The notes: generated by a model not told the origin, from the sequence alone. A stretch of 40,067 bases of DNA from UMGS1052 sp045580005 (GCA_045580005.1 JAZNMZ010000037.1:1-40067), one strand, 5' to 3'. Positions 23,618 through 31,652 are shown, counted from the stretch's first letter. Program-made: numbers and translations.

Positions 23618-24178
23618 ATGGACAAAGAAAAGACTAAGATAGAGGACATATTCTTCGAGGAAGATACAATCACAGCGTCAGCGCACGCGCTGATTGAAAA
23701 ATACAGCTTATGTGGCACGCTCTCAATGGATGACATTCTCGCATACACAGCGGGACTCGACTTTTCCGACGAGCACCTTGAGATGGTTTGCGACATTATT
23801 CTGAATGCGGGACTTGAGATAACAGGCCTGCCGACGCCTGACAGCGAATATTCCGCCGAACTGATTTTTGACAGCACTGAGTCCTTGCAGGACAAGGACG
23901 CAGACACCGTAAAGATAGAGGAATTGCCTGAAAAAGAGAAATTTGTAAGATTTCTTGAAGAAGCTTTCCGTAATCTCACAAAACGCGAGGAAAATGTGTT
24001 AAGATACAGATTCGGTCTTGATGACGGCAGAGTCAAGACGCTCAAGGAAACGGGCAGGGAGTTTGGCATCACAGCCATGCGGGTACGCCTCATTGAACAT
24101 AAGGTGTTCCGCCGAATCCATTATTCGAGACGCCCAAAGCCATTCAGAAAATATTTAGAAGAACAGGAAGAAGAATGA
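23618..24178 (+). CDS. Mini sigma-like protein: regions 1.1 and 4 only
   Basis: The 186-residue protein is clearly a relative of its two neighbours. Residues about 15-72 (ASAHALIEKYSLCGTLSMDDILAY and on to GLEITGLP) match sigma region 1.1. Residues about 105-180 match region 4 (LTKREENVLRYRFGLDDGR). Regions 1.2, 2 and 3, which bind the -10 element and melt DNA, are absent and replaced by about 30 acidic residues. In the helix reading the -35 box, TRERIRQIEAK becomes TAMRVRLIEHK. It cannot be a normal sigma factor. I infer a regulator that binds the RNA polymerase flap or competes with region 4 of SigA, or a decaying paralogue kept in frame. The ATG at 23618 has AGGAG upstream. It overlaps mtnN by four bases. 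Confidence 0.85.
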   Translation: MDKEKTKIEDIFFEEDTITASAHALIEKYSLCGTLSMDDILAYTAGLDFSDEHLEMVCDIILNAGLEITGLPTPDSEYSAELIFDSTESLQDKDADTVKIEELPEKEKFVRFLEEAFRNLTKREENVLRYRFGLDDGRVKTLKETGREFGITAMRVRLIEHKVFRRIHYSRRPKPFRKYLEEQEEE

Positions 24179-24858
24179 AAAAAATAGGACTTATCGGTGC
24201 AATGACCAGCGAAATAAATCAGTTTTGCAGGGACTTTGGCGCACAGGATACAAATATCAAGGGAATATGGAAAGGCACATACCTTGACAAGGAAATTTAC
24301 ATATGCGAAAGTGGAGTTGGCAAGGTTAATGCTGCAATCGCGGCACAGAGGCTGTGCGATCACTTCGGTGTGGAAGCAATTATAAACTCGGGCGTTGCCG
24401 GCGGAATATACGAAAAGCTCAAAAAATGCGACATCGTCATTTCACAAAGACTTACATATCACGATTTTACACCGAGGAGCTTGCTTGCAAGCTATCCTCC
24501 GTACAGCGAGTATATGCAGGCAGACATGACACTTGTTGAGCTTGCAGAAAGAGCCTGCCGTGAGCTTGCCTCAGACGAGGGGATAAGTTACTACACAGGC
24601 ACCGTTGTTTCGGGCGATTGCTTTGTCAGCAGCAGCGAAAAGGTACGCGAGCTGCGCGACAGCTTTGACGCATACTGCACAGAGATGGAGGGAGCGGCTA
24701 TCGCTCACACTGCGACAGTGAACGGGCTTCCGTTTGTTGTAATAAGAGCAATTTCCGACTTTGCAGACGAGCAGGCGGAAGACTCTTTTGACACCTTTGA
24801 AGTACGCGCGGCGCGTGTTGCTGCGTTTATTGTGACAAGGATAATTCAGGGTCTGTAA
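24175..24858 (+). CDS. mtnN: 5'-methylthioadenosine/S-adenosylhomocysteine nucleosidase
   Basis: The 227-residue protein is a standard-length MTA/SAH nucleosidase: IGAMTSEI with the catalytic-base Glu, SGVGKVNAAI, NSGVAGGI, VSGDCFVSS, the ribose-binding TEMEGAA (Glu about 172) and AISDFAD with the catalytic Asp. It splits MTA and SAH to adenine and the thio-sugar in methyl-cycle recycling. The start ATG overlaps the mini-sigma stop (ATGA), so the two are translationally coupled. Location between two rpoD-type genes is unusual. Confidence 0.93.
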   Translation: MKKIGLIGAMTSEINQFCRDFGAQDTNIKGIWKGTYLDKEIYICESGVGKVNAAIAAQRLCDHFGVEAIINSGVAGGIYEKLKKCDIVISQRLTYHDFTPRSLLASYPPYSEYMQADMTLVELAERACRELASDEGISYYTGTVVSGDCFVSSSEKVRELRDSFDAYCTEMEGAAIAHTATVNGLPFVVIRAISDFADEQAEDSFDTFEVRAARVAAFIVTRIIQGL

Positions 24859-24888
24859 CCCTATAAAAACAATGATTGGAGAACGGTT

Positions 24889-26031
24889 ATGACAAGAGAA
24901 AAGTCTAAGGCCAAGGACACATCTTCCGAAAAGGATTTTATCACAGAGGCGGCAAAGGCACTGATTGAAAAATACAAGGGCGAAGGAGCACTCTCAAGCA
25001 GCGACATTCTCACATACACCGAGGAAATGGCTTTGTCTATTGAGCAGATGGAAAAGCTCTATGACATACTTGAGAGCAACGGTCTTGAGATAACAGACTT
25101 TGCCGAGGAAGAGGAGCTGCTCCGCGAGATTACCGCCGAGCCTGCCGATATCAAGGACATCGACGGTGAGGAGGGCGAGATTCCTCAGGATTACTCACTC
25201 GTTAACGATTCAGTCAGAGTGTATCTCAAGGACATCGGAAAAATTCAGCTGCTCAGCTCGGACGACGAGTTTCAGCTTGCCGAAAAGATGGCGCAGGGCG
25301 ACGAGGCTGCAAAAGCCGAAATTATCGAGAGTAACCTCAGGCTTGTTGTAAGTATTGCAAAGAAATATACAGGCAGAGGTATGCCGTTTCTCGATCTTAT
25401 CCAGGAGGGAAATATAGGTCTTATGAAAGCGGTTGAGAAGTTTGACCACACCAAAGGATATAAGTTCTCGACATATGCTACCTGGTGGATAAGACAGGCA
25501 ATAACACGCTCTATTTCTGTACACGGCAGAACAATTCCGCTTCCCGTCCATATTGTAGAAAAGATAAATAAAGTGCGCCAGATTTCACGAAACATCACTC
25601 AGAGAGTAGGCAGAGACCCGACAGATGCGGAAATTGCAGAGGAGATGAACACCTCTGTTGATAAGGTGCGCGAGATACTCAAGTTTGCACAGGACCCCAT
25701 CAGTCTTGAGGAGCGTGTGGGCAAGGAAGACGATAGCGTAATAGGCGATTTTATCCCTGACGAGAATGCACCTAACCCCGAGGAAATTGTTTCTCAGACA
25801 ATCCTGAGAGAAAAGATACTCGAGGCGCTTGACAGCCTGACCCCCAGGGAGTCGGCGGTTATAAAAATGAGATTTGGCCTTACCGACGGCAGAGTGAGAA
25901 CTCTCGAGGAGGTGGGCGAGGAGTTCAAGATTACCCGAGAGCGCATCCGCCAGATTGAGGCAAAGGCTCTGCGTAAGCTCCGTCATCCCAGCCGCATAAA
26001 GCTCTTTAAGGACTACGGCAACAAGCCGTAA
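24889..26031 (+). CDS. Second RpoD-type sigma factor (SigA paralogue)
   Basis: The 380-residue protein has regions 1.1 to 4 and is closely related to the rpoD product upstream; its region 1.1 is also the nearest relative of the mini sigma. YATWWIRQAITRS and the region 4 helix TRERIRQIEAK are identical to SigA, so -35 reading should be the same. The segment after region 2.4 differs: RSISVHGRTIPLPVH (207-221) replaces RAIADQARTIRIPVH, where DNA next to the -10 box is contacted. This suggests partly overlapping promoter use, perhaps growth-phase or stress dependent (inference). The ATG at 24889 has GGAGAA upstream. Its end overlaps the convergent protease gene by 19 bp and no terminator is visible between them. 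Confidence 0.92.
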   Translation: MTREKSKAKDTSSEKDFITEAAKALIEKYKGEGALSSSDILTYTEEMALSIEQMEKLYDILESNGLEITDFAEEEELLREITAEPADIKDIDGEEGEIPQDYSLVNDSVRVYLKDIGKIQLLSSDDEFQLAEKMAQGDEAAKAEIIESNLRLVVSIAKKYTGRGMPFLDLIQEGNIGLMKAVEKFDHTKGYKFSTYATWWIRQAITRSISVHGRTIPLPVHIVEKINKVRQISRNITQRVGRDPTDAEIAEEMNTSVDKVREILKFAQDPISLEERVGKEDDSVIGDFIPDENAPNPEEIVSQTILREKILEALDSLTPRESAVIKMRFGLTDGRVRTLEEVGEEFKITRERIRQIEAKALRKLRHPSRIKLFKDYGNKP

Positions 26032-26639
26032 GAGTCTTTTTCGGTATAGCAAGACACGAATATGTACGCACAGATAAATATCAGCGACAGGTTGTATCCG
26101 CAGAATATTATTGCACAGACAGAAAAAAATGAAAGTAATACAAGAGAAATAAGCTCTGAAATTCTTTTGAATTTCAGGGCTTTTTCATACGGCAAAAGAC
26201 ATAGATATATTATTTCAAGCATTCTTCCGCCGTCAAAGCTACAAAGCGGAAAAAGATTAAGAAGCGACAAAAAAAGATTACAAAAAAGTGCAAAAACTAT
26301 ATAAATGCTCTTCATCCTGGTATAACATACAAGCAAGATAAGCGCAAGCAGAATGTTGAAAAAAGGTCCGGAAAAAGCGATTAAAAAGTCCTTTTTGTAC
26401 GAAAGTGATTTGCCGTATCTTATCTCGGCTCCGAAAGGCAGAAGATATAAATCGGAGATTTTTCCACCGCAGAGGACTATTGTAAGCACATGACCGAGCT
26501 CATGAAATACGGCACAGGCAAGCACAATAAGAGGGTAGTATCCCTTGTTTGCAATACATAGAGCAAAAAAAGAAAAGATAAACAAAAAATGTATGTGAAG
26601 TCTCAAATTACATAGCTTTACCGTCTTAATAATTATCAC
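26013..26639 (-). CDS. SpoIVFB-like intramembrane metalloprotease (M50, site-2 protease)
   Basis: About 208 residues, almost all hydrophobic, with five to six membrane segments. The zinc motif HELGH lies in AVFHELGHVLTIVLCGG and the third-ligand motif in NLFPLCSFDGGRML, both diagnostic of site-2 proteases; size and order match SpoIVFB rather than RseP (no PDZ). In spore formers the enzyme cleaves pro-sigma-K. I choose GTG at 26639, which lies inside the last codons of the upstream small gene and suggests coupling; a longer frame starts with TTG at 26675 and cannot be excluded. It converges on the second rpoD-type gene. Confidence 0.85.
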   Translation of the reverse strand: MIIIKTVKLCNLRLHIHFLFIFSFFALCIANKGYYPLIVLACAVFHELGHVLTIVLCGGKISDLYLLPFGAEIRYGKSLSYKKDFLIAFSGPFFNILLALILLVCYTRMKSIYIVFALFCNLFLSLLNLFPLCSFDGGRMLEIIYLCLLPYEKALKFKRISELISLVLLSFFSVCAIIFCGYNLSLIFICAYIFVSCYTEKDSYGLLP

Positions 26640-26823
26640 CTTTTTCAAAGATCTTTTGCTCAAGAGTCTGTGCAAGATCGCAAAGCGTTATATTGTCTTT
26701 TTTTGCACCTGTGCCTGCCATTGTCTGTACTACATCGTTGCTATCAAGCAGTTTTACGGTACAGACGCCTGTTATAAGCAGAAGAGACAGCAATATGGAA
26801 GCTGTATTTTTTCTTTTCTTCAT
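26626..26823 (-). CDS. Small single-pass membrane protein, partner of the M50 protease
   Basis: A 65-residue protein with one hydrophobic segment (about 8-24, ASILLSLLLITGVCTV) and a hydrophilic outer tail. The frame overlaps the protease start, and the ATG at 26823 is preceded by a hairpin rather than a clear ribosome binding site. Position suggests a short analogue of SpoIVFA, which holds SpoIVFB in the membrane, but SpoIVFA is much longer and carries an M23-like domain not seen here. Function is inferred from context only. Confidence 0.6.
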   Translation of the reverse strand: MKKRKNTASILLSLLLITGVCTVKLLDSNDVVQTMAGTGAKKDNITLCDLAQTLEQKIFEKGDNY

Positions 26824-26830
26824 AAAATAT

Positions 26831-26872
26831 ACCCCACAGCATTTTTGTAAATTTTATGCTGCGGGGCGTTTT
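26831..26872. terminator. Bidirectional terminator hairpin after rubrerythrin
   Basis: CCCCACAGCAT (plus strand) and ATGCTGCGGGG pair around a 13-nt loop. A TTTTTTT run follows on the plus strand, and a weaker TATATTTTATG tail follows on the minus strand, after the rubrerythrin stop. Confidence 0.7.
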
Positions 26873-26886
26873 TTTATACTCGGGGC

Positions 26887-27432
26887 CTATCTTTCGTATC
26901 TTATATAATATCCTCTCGGGTATGAACATACAGGACAAACTGCCGGGGCGGCTGAGCCTCTTGCAATGTATCCACAGTTTGTGCAGAACCACAAGGTGTC
27001 CTCGGGTGCTCCTGCATAAAGGGTGTTGTCGTTTATCTCTGTGAGCATATTTTTCAGTATGTCTTTGTGATTTGTTTCTATTTCGCCTACGAGTCTGAAC
27101 TTTTCGGCAATATCCTCAAAGCCCTCCTCATCTGCAATTCTGGCAAATTCAGGGTACATGGATTCGGCTTCATAGGTAGAACCTGCAATTGCCGACTCAA
27201 GATTTGCTCTTGTGTCGCCTACTTCGCCAAGATAGTCGTACCATAGCTCGGCGTGCTCTTTTTCCTGGTGCGAAAGATTCCACATAGAGTCGCCCACTGT
27301 TGCATAGCCGTTTTCGTATGCAACGCCCGAAAAGAGATCATATCTCGTATGCGCTTTTGATTCTTCGGCAGCGGCTGTCATGAGGTTTTTCTCTGTGCGT
27401 GTGCCCGCAAGACTGTTTTGATTTCTATCCAT
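26887..27432 (-). CDS. Rubrerythrin
   Basis: The 181-residue protein has a four-helix di-iron domain with the expected Glu/His ligands (AAEESKAHTRY, EKEHAELWYD, ESMYPEFARIADEEGFEDIAEKF, VGEIETNHKDIL). It ends in a rubredoxin-like [Fe(SCys)4] domain, FCTNCGYI...VCPVCSYPRG. It detoxifies hydrogen peroxide with electrons from NAD(P)H in anaerobes. The ATG at 27432 gives MDRNQNSLAG; AAAGGAG lies 12 nt upstream, slightly far. A possible promoter, TTAGAC-18-TATACT, sits at 27485-27514. Confidence 0.93.
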   Translation of the reverse strand: MDRNQNSLAGTRTEKNLMTAAAEESKAHTRYDLFSGVAYENGYATVGDSMWNLSHQEKEHAELWYDYLGEVGDTRANLESAIAGSTYEAESMYPEFARIADEEGFEDIAEKFRLVGEIETNHKDILKNMLTEINDNTLYAGAPEDTLWFCTNCGYIARGSAAPAVCPVCSYPRGYYIRYER

Positions 27433-27533
27433 AAATAAAGAAAGCTCCTTTATCACATATATTCAAGGCAATAAACCTTAGTTCAGTATATGTAAAATCG
27501 GAGCTTTTGTCTAATATTGTAATATTTGAATTT

Positions 27534-28913
27534 TTATCTTCTGTAATTTCTTCTGTGAGCCATTTTTTTGTAGTAAATGTAACAGTAAACACCAAATAGC
27601 ACTACCGCAAAGAATAGCGCCGATAAAAACCATCGACTTGTAAAGAAGTTCCCCAGCCAGTCGAGCAGATATAAAAGAGAGCTTCTGTCTATATTTGAGT
27701 CGGAAACGAGCTCGGTTCTGCCGAGCACAATCGAGTTTTTGTATGTCACCACAAGCTCGCCAAACGACTGGCCTTTGTGTACCGGCGCCTTTGCGTCCTC
27801 GTATACAAGTCGCTCAAGCGTTATATCATCTTTGTTGGTGTTGTTGGGCAGAAGTGCCTGTATATCGTCCTTTGCAAGCAGTGTCACATGGTCGATATTT
27901 GAAGCAAGAGAAACAGGTATCTCGCATAAAAGCGTTCCGCCGCCTGCAACCGTCTGCACCGAAAAGCTGTTGAAGCAAAGATCAAGAAGCGCTCTCGTGT
28001 CGGCGTATGCAAAATTCTCCGAATCGGTTTCGGGAGAATTCATAACCACCACAAGATACGATAAAGAGCCTTTTTTGGCAGTGGCAATAACACAGTTTCC
28101 GCCCTGAGGCGTGTAGCCCGAGCTCATACCGTTGACCCCGCGGTAGAAATAGTCCTTTTGCCCGTCAAGCCTGAGAATGAGTCTGTTGCGGTTGTTGAGA
28201 TAACGGCGCACATTTGTCTTTTCTGTCGCTTCGATTACATAGTTTGTTGTGCCCGAGATTTTTACGATTTCATTTATGTAATATGCATAGTTTGCAATTT
28301 TTGCCATATCGTAGGCGGTTGTTACCATTTCTTCATCGTGAAGACCTGTCGGGTTTTTAAAAACAGTATCCTTTGCACCAATCTGTGCTGCCTTTTCGTT
28401 CATCATAACGCAGAACGCATCTATGCTGCCTGCCACATACTCGGCAAGCACATTTGCTGCGTCGTTTGCTCCCACAACAAGAAGTGCATACAAAAGCTCG
28501 CGTGCGGTAAATCCCTCTCCTGCCTTTATCGGATTTACGGGATTGAGCCTTGTACCGGTAGATTTTTTGACTGCGTTATCCGATGCGTATATCACAGTGT
28601 CAAGATCGGGTATATTCTCAACAGCCACAATCGCCGTCATAATCTTGACTGTGGAGGCGGGGTAAATGAGTTGCTTTGTGTTCTTTTCGTAGATTATAGC
28701 ACCTGTGTCGAGATTTACAACCATTGCCGACACAGCCTCGGTGGACGGCGCTTCGACTGCCGCAAAATCGCAAAGACTCTTGCTGTCATAGTAGTAAAAA
28801 TCCTTTGCGCTCTGCGGTGAAGTATTTGCCGCCGATACGCAAAAGGCAGGTATGAGCATAAATATCGCGCACATAAAGCAGGAAAGGCGGCGAAGCAAAG
28901 TACTATTGTTCAT
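27534..28913 (-). CDS. D-alanyl-D-alanine carboxypeptidase family protein with altered motifs
   Basis: The 459-residue protein has a signal peptide (1-28), a PBP5-like (S11) domain, and a C-terminal membrane anchor near 425-450 followed by a basic tail. The catalytic SxxK is intact (Ser87-Thr-Val-Lys90). The second motif, SxN in the family, reads Gly148-Ala-Asn150. The third, KTG, reads Ser264-Ser-Gly266 in GMSSGYTPQGG. Active members trim the terminal D-Ala from peptidoglycan stem peptides; with two of three motifs changed, activity, penicillin binding or specificity may differ. The ATG at 28913 lies inside the end of ribF (11-bp overlap), so the two are probably co-translated. I see no clear terminator after it. 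Confidence 0.87.
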   Translation of the reverse strand: MNNSTLLRRLSCFMCAIFMLIPAFCVSAANTSPQSAKDFYYYDSKSLCDFAAVEAPSTEAVSAMVVNLDTGAIIYEKNTKQLIYPASTVKIMTAIVAVENIPDLDTVIYASDNAVKKSTGTRLNPVNPIKAGEGFTARELLYALLVVGANDAANVLAEYVAGSIDAFCVMMNEKAAQIGAKDTVFKNPTGLHDEEMVTTAYDMAKIANYAYYINEIVKISGTTNYVIEATEKTNVRRYLNNRNRLILRLDGQKDYFYRGVNGMSSGYTPQGGNCVIATAKKGSLSYLVVVMNSPETDSENFAYADTRALLDLCFNSFSVQTVAGGGTLLCEIPVSLASNIDHVTLLAKDDIQALLPNNTNKDDITLERLVYEDAKAPVHKGQSFGELVVTYKNSIVLGRTELVSDSNIDRSSLLYLLDWLGNFFTSRWFLSALFFAVVLFGVYCYIYYKKMAHRRNYRR

Positions 28914-29865
28914 CTTTTGTGATTCCTTTTTCGTTTTCAAAATATTTTCGGGTGGTTGTGATGTTCCTTTTTATTTCCTCTGTCAGCTCGGACAGCGATG
29001 CAAACTTTTTTTCATCGCGCAGACGGGTGTAAAAGTCAATTTTTATTGACTTGCCGTAAAGGTCGCCGCAAAAATCAATGATATGAGTTTCGCAAAGAAT
29101 GGGGGCAAGCTCGGTGTTTTCTGTTACGGTGGGCTTTTTGCCGACATCGGCAACCCCCAGATATTTTTTGCCGTCGATGTAGCAAAGACAGGCGTACACG
29201 CCGTTTTTTGGCTTGAGCTTTGTTTTTTCAAAAGCCTGATTTATTGTGGGGATACCCATTTTTGTACCGAGGTGTCTGCCGTGCACAACAGGATAGTAGA
29301 TAGAAAAGGGTCTGCCGAGAAGAGCCGAGGCTTTCTCAATCTCACCGTTTTTTATATGCTCCCTTATTTTTGTGGAATTTACTTTTTCGCCCGATACTTT
29401 TACATAGTCGGCAATCACAGCCTGCGCGCCAAGCTTTTCAAGCTCGCACTTGAGCACCTCACAGGTGCCCTCCTTATCTTTACCGAAGCTGAAGTTGCCG
29501 CCGCATACCGCAATCTTGCACGAGAGGGTGTCTATCAGAATCTTTTTGCAAAAATCCGCTGAGTTCATATTGCACACAGCGGAAAAATCCTCGTAGTAGA
29601 GAATGTCAACTCCGAGCTCCTCGAGTATTTTTTGCTTTTCGTCGTTGTTGGTGATAAGGGTGTTCTCTTTGCCGGAACAGTTCGACAAAAAGCCTGACGG
29701 ATGTTCCCCGAAGGTATAAACACAAAGAGGAAGCTCCATATTTTTTGCCAGCTTCCTTGCTTTTTTTATAAGTGCGGTGTGTCCCAGATGAACTCCGTCA
29801 AAGTTCCCGAGCGCAACTACCGAGCCATTTAAAACTATATTTTCCTTCGAGTATATAATCTGCAT
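28903..29865 (-). CDS. ribF: Bifunctional riboflavin kinase/FMN adenylyltransferase
   Basis: The 320-residue protein has the RibF layout. The N-terminal nucleotidyltransferase domain has GNFDGVHLGHTALI (HxGH motif) and STKIREHIKNGEIEKA. The C-terminal flavokinase domain has GRHLGTKMGIPTINQ, NGVYACLCYIDGKKYLGVADVGKKPT and ETHIIDFCGDLYGKSIKIDFYTRLRDEKKF. It makes FMN and FAD from riboflavin in the cytosol. The ATG at 29865 follows AAAGGG by 6 nt. A good promoter lies about 40 nt upstream. Confidence 0.95.
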   Translation of the reverse strand: MQIIYSKENIVLNGSVVALGNFDGVHLGHTALIKKARKLAKNMELPLCVYTFGEHPSGFLSNCSGKENTLITNNDEKQKILEELGVDILYYEDFSAVCNMNSADFCKKILIDTLSCKIAVCGGNFSFGKDKEGTCEVLKCELEKLGAQAVIADYVKVSGEKVNSTKIREHIKNGEIEKASALLGRPFSIYYPVVHGRHLGTKMGIPTINQAFEKTKLKPKNGVYACLCYIDGKKYLGVADVGKKPTVTENTELAPILCETHIIDFCGDLYGKSIKIDFYTRLRDEKKFASLSELTEEIKRNITTTRKYFENEKGITKDEQ

Positions 29866-29904
29866 TTTTATCCCTTTGTCCAAATTCTCTTCTTATCTAC
29901 TAAT

Positions 29905-29933
29905 ATAATACATAATTTATGCATTTATGTCAA
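29905..29933 (-). promoter_or_regulatory. Promoter of ribF
   Basis: TTGACA (29928-29933) and TATTAT (29905-29910) on the minus strand have 17-nt spacing. Confidence 0.8.
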
Positions 29934-30075
29934 GAAAATTTTGTGTTTACAAAAAAGAGTAAACTTTGTTTTTTTGCGGCAAAATCGGGCAAGACTGGCG
30001 AAAAAAACATAAAAAGGCAAAAAATATTTTTTTGAAAAATAAAATATTTCAAAGATAAAGCAAAAACGGTTTTTG

Positions 30076-30103
30076 TTGTAAAAAAACTGTCCTTAAGTAT
30101 AAT
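30076..30103 (+). promoter_or_regulatory. Candidate promoter of the MogA-like gene
   Basis: TTGTAA (30076-30081) and TATAAT (30098-30103) have 16-nt spacing, about 38 nt before the start codon, in very A/T-rich DNA. Confidence 0.5.
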
Positions 30104-30141
30104 TATATTTACCCGAAAAAATAACGAAAGGACCTGTATAT

Positions 30142-30750
30142 ATGAAAGACCTTTTAAAGTTTGGTGTTGTGTGTTGCGGAAAAAATGTAAAGGAGCTGTC
30201 GCTTGCAGTAAAGTGCTGCAACCTTGTTACAAGAATACTCAAGGAGGGCGGCTACAATCTTGGCGGTTACCACACCGTTATCACAGATCACAGTGATAAG
30301 GCAGGGATGAAGATGTGCAGCGAAAAGATCTTTTTTCTTTGCAAGAACTGCGATATAGTTTTTACAATCGGCTCCGATGGTTTTGACAAGGATGATATAA
30401 TACCCGAGATAACCTCAAAAATATGCGAAACCGAAACAGCGTTTTTTACCTCTAATCTCTGCGGTCATGCAAGTATCGGCAATTATGAGCACAACAGGAC
30501 CAAAAAAGGAGCAAGAAAGGCATATCTTCCGACAAGAAGTCGCTCGGGCGTGTGCGCCGACGCACTTTTAATGAATCTGCGGTGCGACGAGGAGTTTATT
30601 TCGGATATTTTGCCCCGCCTTTTGCCATCGGTAGGCTTTGCCTTGCAGGGACTTTCAGGTAAGAGCGCCGACGATGGAAAGCGATTTCGAGACGCAATAA
30701 ACGATATTTGCAAGAGCAGACAATTTGGTTCAAGTTTAGCTGAAATTTAG
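30142..30750 (+). CDS. Divergent MogA/MoaB-like (MoCF-domain) protein, function uncertain
   Basis: The 202-residue protein resembles the molybdopterin-binding fold of MogA/MoaB. CDIVFTIGSDGFDKDDIIPEI (70-90) takes the place of the family's D-V-TTGGTG-xxRDxTPE loop, and the C-terminal part (ILPRLLPSVGFALQGLSG) resembles the closing helix of the fold. The glycine loop is altered (GSDG for GGTG) and about 30 basic residues precede it (NRTKKGARKAYLPTRSRSG). No other molybdenum cofactor gene is in the window. It may have changed ligand. The ATG at 30142 has GAAAGGA upstream. Medium certainty on the fold, low on function. Confidence 0.6.
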   Translation: MKDLLKFGVVCCGKNVKELSLAVKCCNLVTRILKEGGYNLGGYHTVITDHSDKAGMKMCSEKIFFLCKNCDIVFTIGSDGFDKDDIIPEITSKICETETAFFTSNLCGHASIGNYEHNRTKKGARKAYLPTRSRSGVCADALLMNLRCDEEFISDILPRLLPSVGFALQGLSGKSADDGKRFRDAINDICKSRQFGSSLAEI

Positions 30751-30952
30751 ACTTAAAAAATTGCTTAATTCTATAAATTTTTGACATAAAGTGTTAAAAA
30801 AATACAGGAATTTAAATTTAGACATATATTTGTTCATATTCGGTTCATCAACTGTGCGGAAAAATATTATATAATTGTTAACGAATAGATGATTTATATC
30901 ATTTATTGTTTAAAATTTGTTTAATTATTAAAATGCATAGGAGGAAAGTTCC

Positions 30953-31642
30953 ATGGGACTCAAGATACTTATCGCAGATGATGACAACAATATAAGCGAT
31001 CTTTTGAAGATCTGCCTCGAAAACGAGGGATATGAGATAGTTACAGCCAACAACGGCATAAAGGCAGTTTCGGCATTCAAGATTTATGAGCCCGACCTTG
31101 TGCTTCTTGATATTATGATGCCCGGCAAGGACGGCTGGCAGGTATGCAGAGAAATAAGAGAGATTTCATCCAAGCCTATTATTATGGTAACAGCAAAGAG
31201 CGAGGTATTTGATAAGGTTCTGGGACTTGAGTTGGGTGCGGATGATTTTATTACAAAGCCCTTTGATATAAAAGAGGTTACAGCGAGAATCAAGGCAGTG
31301 TTCCGCCGTTATTCGGGGCACGAGAGCGATGACTCCGAGATTATCAAGTTCGATAATATCGAAATCAGCCTCCAGAAGTACGAGCTCAAGCTCAACGGCA
31401 AGGCTGTTGATATTCCCCCCAAGGAGCTCGAACTTCTTTATTTCCTCACATCGAATTACAACAGAGTTTTCACAAGAGATCAGCTTCTTGACAAGGTATG
31501 GGGTTTTGATTACCTCGGTGACTCGAGAACTGTTGATGTCCATGTAAAGAGACTGCGCGAAAAGCTTGAGGGCGTTTCAGACAAGTGGCAGCTCAAGACA
31601 GTGTGGGGCGTTGGATATAAGTTCGACCTTTTACAGCAGTAA
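30953..31642 (+). CDS. OmpR/PhoB-type response regulator, orphan
   Basis: The 229-residue protein has a receiver domain with the acidic pocket DDD near residue 9, the phospho-acceptor Asp in LLDIMMPGKDGW (about 53), Thr in MVTAKSE and Lys in TKPFD. A C-terminal winged helix follows (PPKELELLYFLTSN, DSRTVDVHVKRLREKLE, GVGYKF). It should bind DNA as a phosphorylation-dependent dimer. The ATG at 30953 follows AGGAGG. No histidine kinase gene is adjacent: a terminator follows, and the preceding gene is the MogA-like one. Its kinase must be elsewhere, or it works without one. Confidence 0.93.
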   Translation: MGLKILIADDDNNISDLLKICLENEGYEIVTANNGIKAVSAFKIYEPDLVLLDIMMPGKDGWQVCREIREISSKPIIMVTAKSEVFDKVLGLELGADDFITKPFDIKEVTARIKAVFRRYSGHESDDSEIIKFDNIEISLQKYELKLNGKAVDIPPKELELLYFLTSNYNRVFTRDQLLDKVWGFDYLGDSRTVDVHVKRLREKLEGVSDKWQLKTVWGVGYKFDLLQQ

Positions 31643-31652
31643 TACATAAAAA

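Noticed and set aside
26062..26304. 80-codon plus-strand frame downstream of the second rpoD-type gene
   Set aside because: It is antisense to the M50 protease gene, which has diagnostic HELGH and FDGG motifs.
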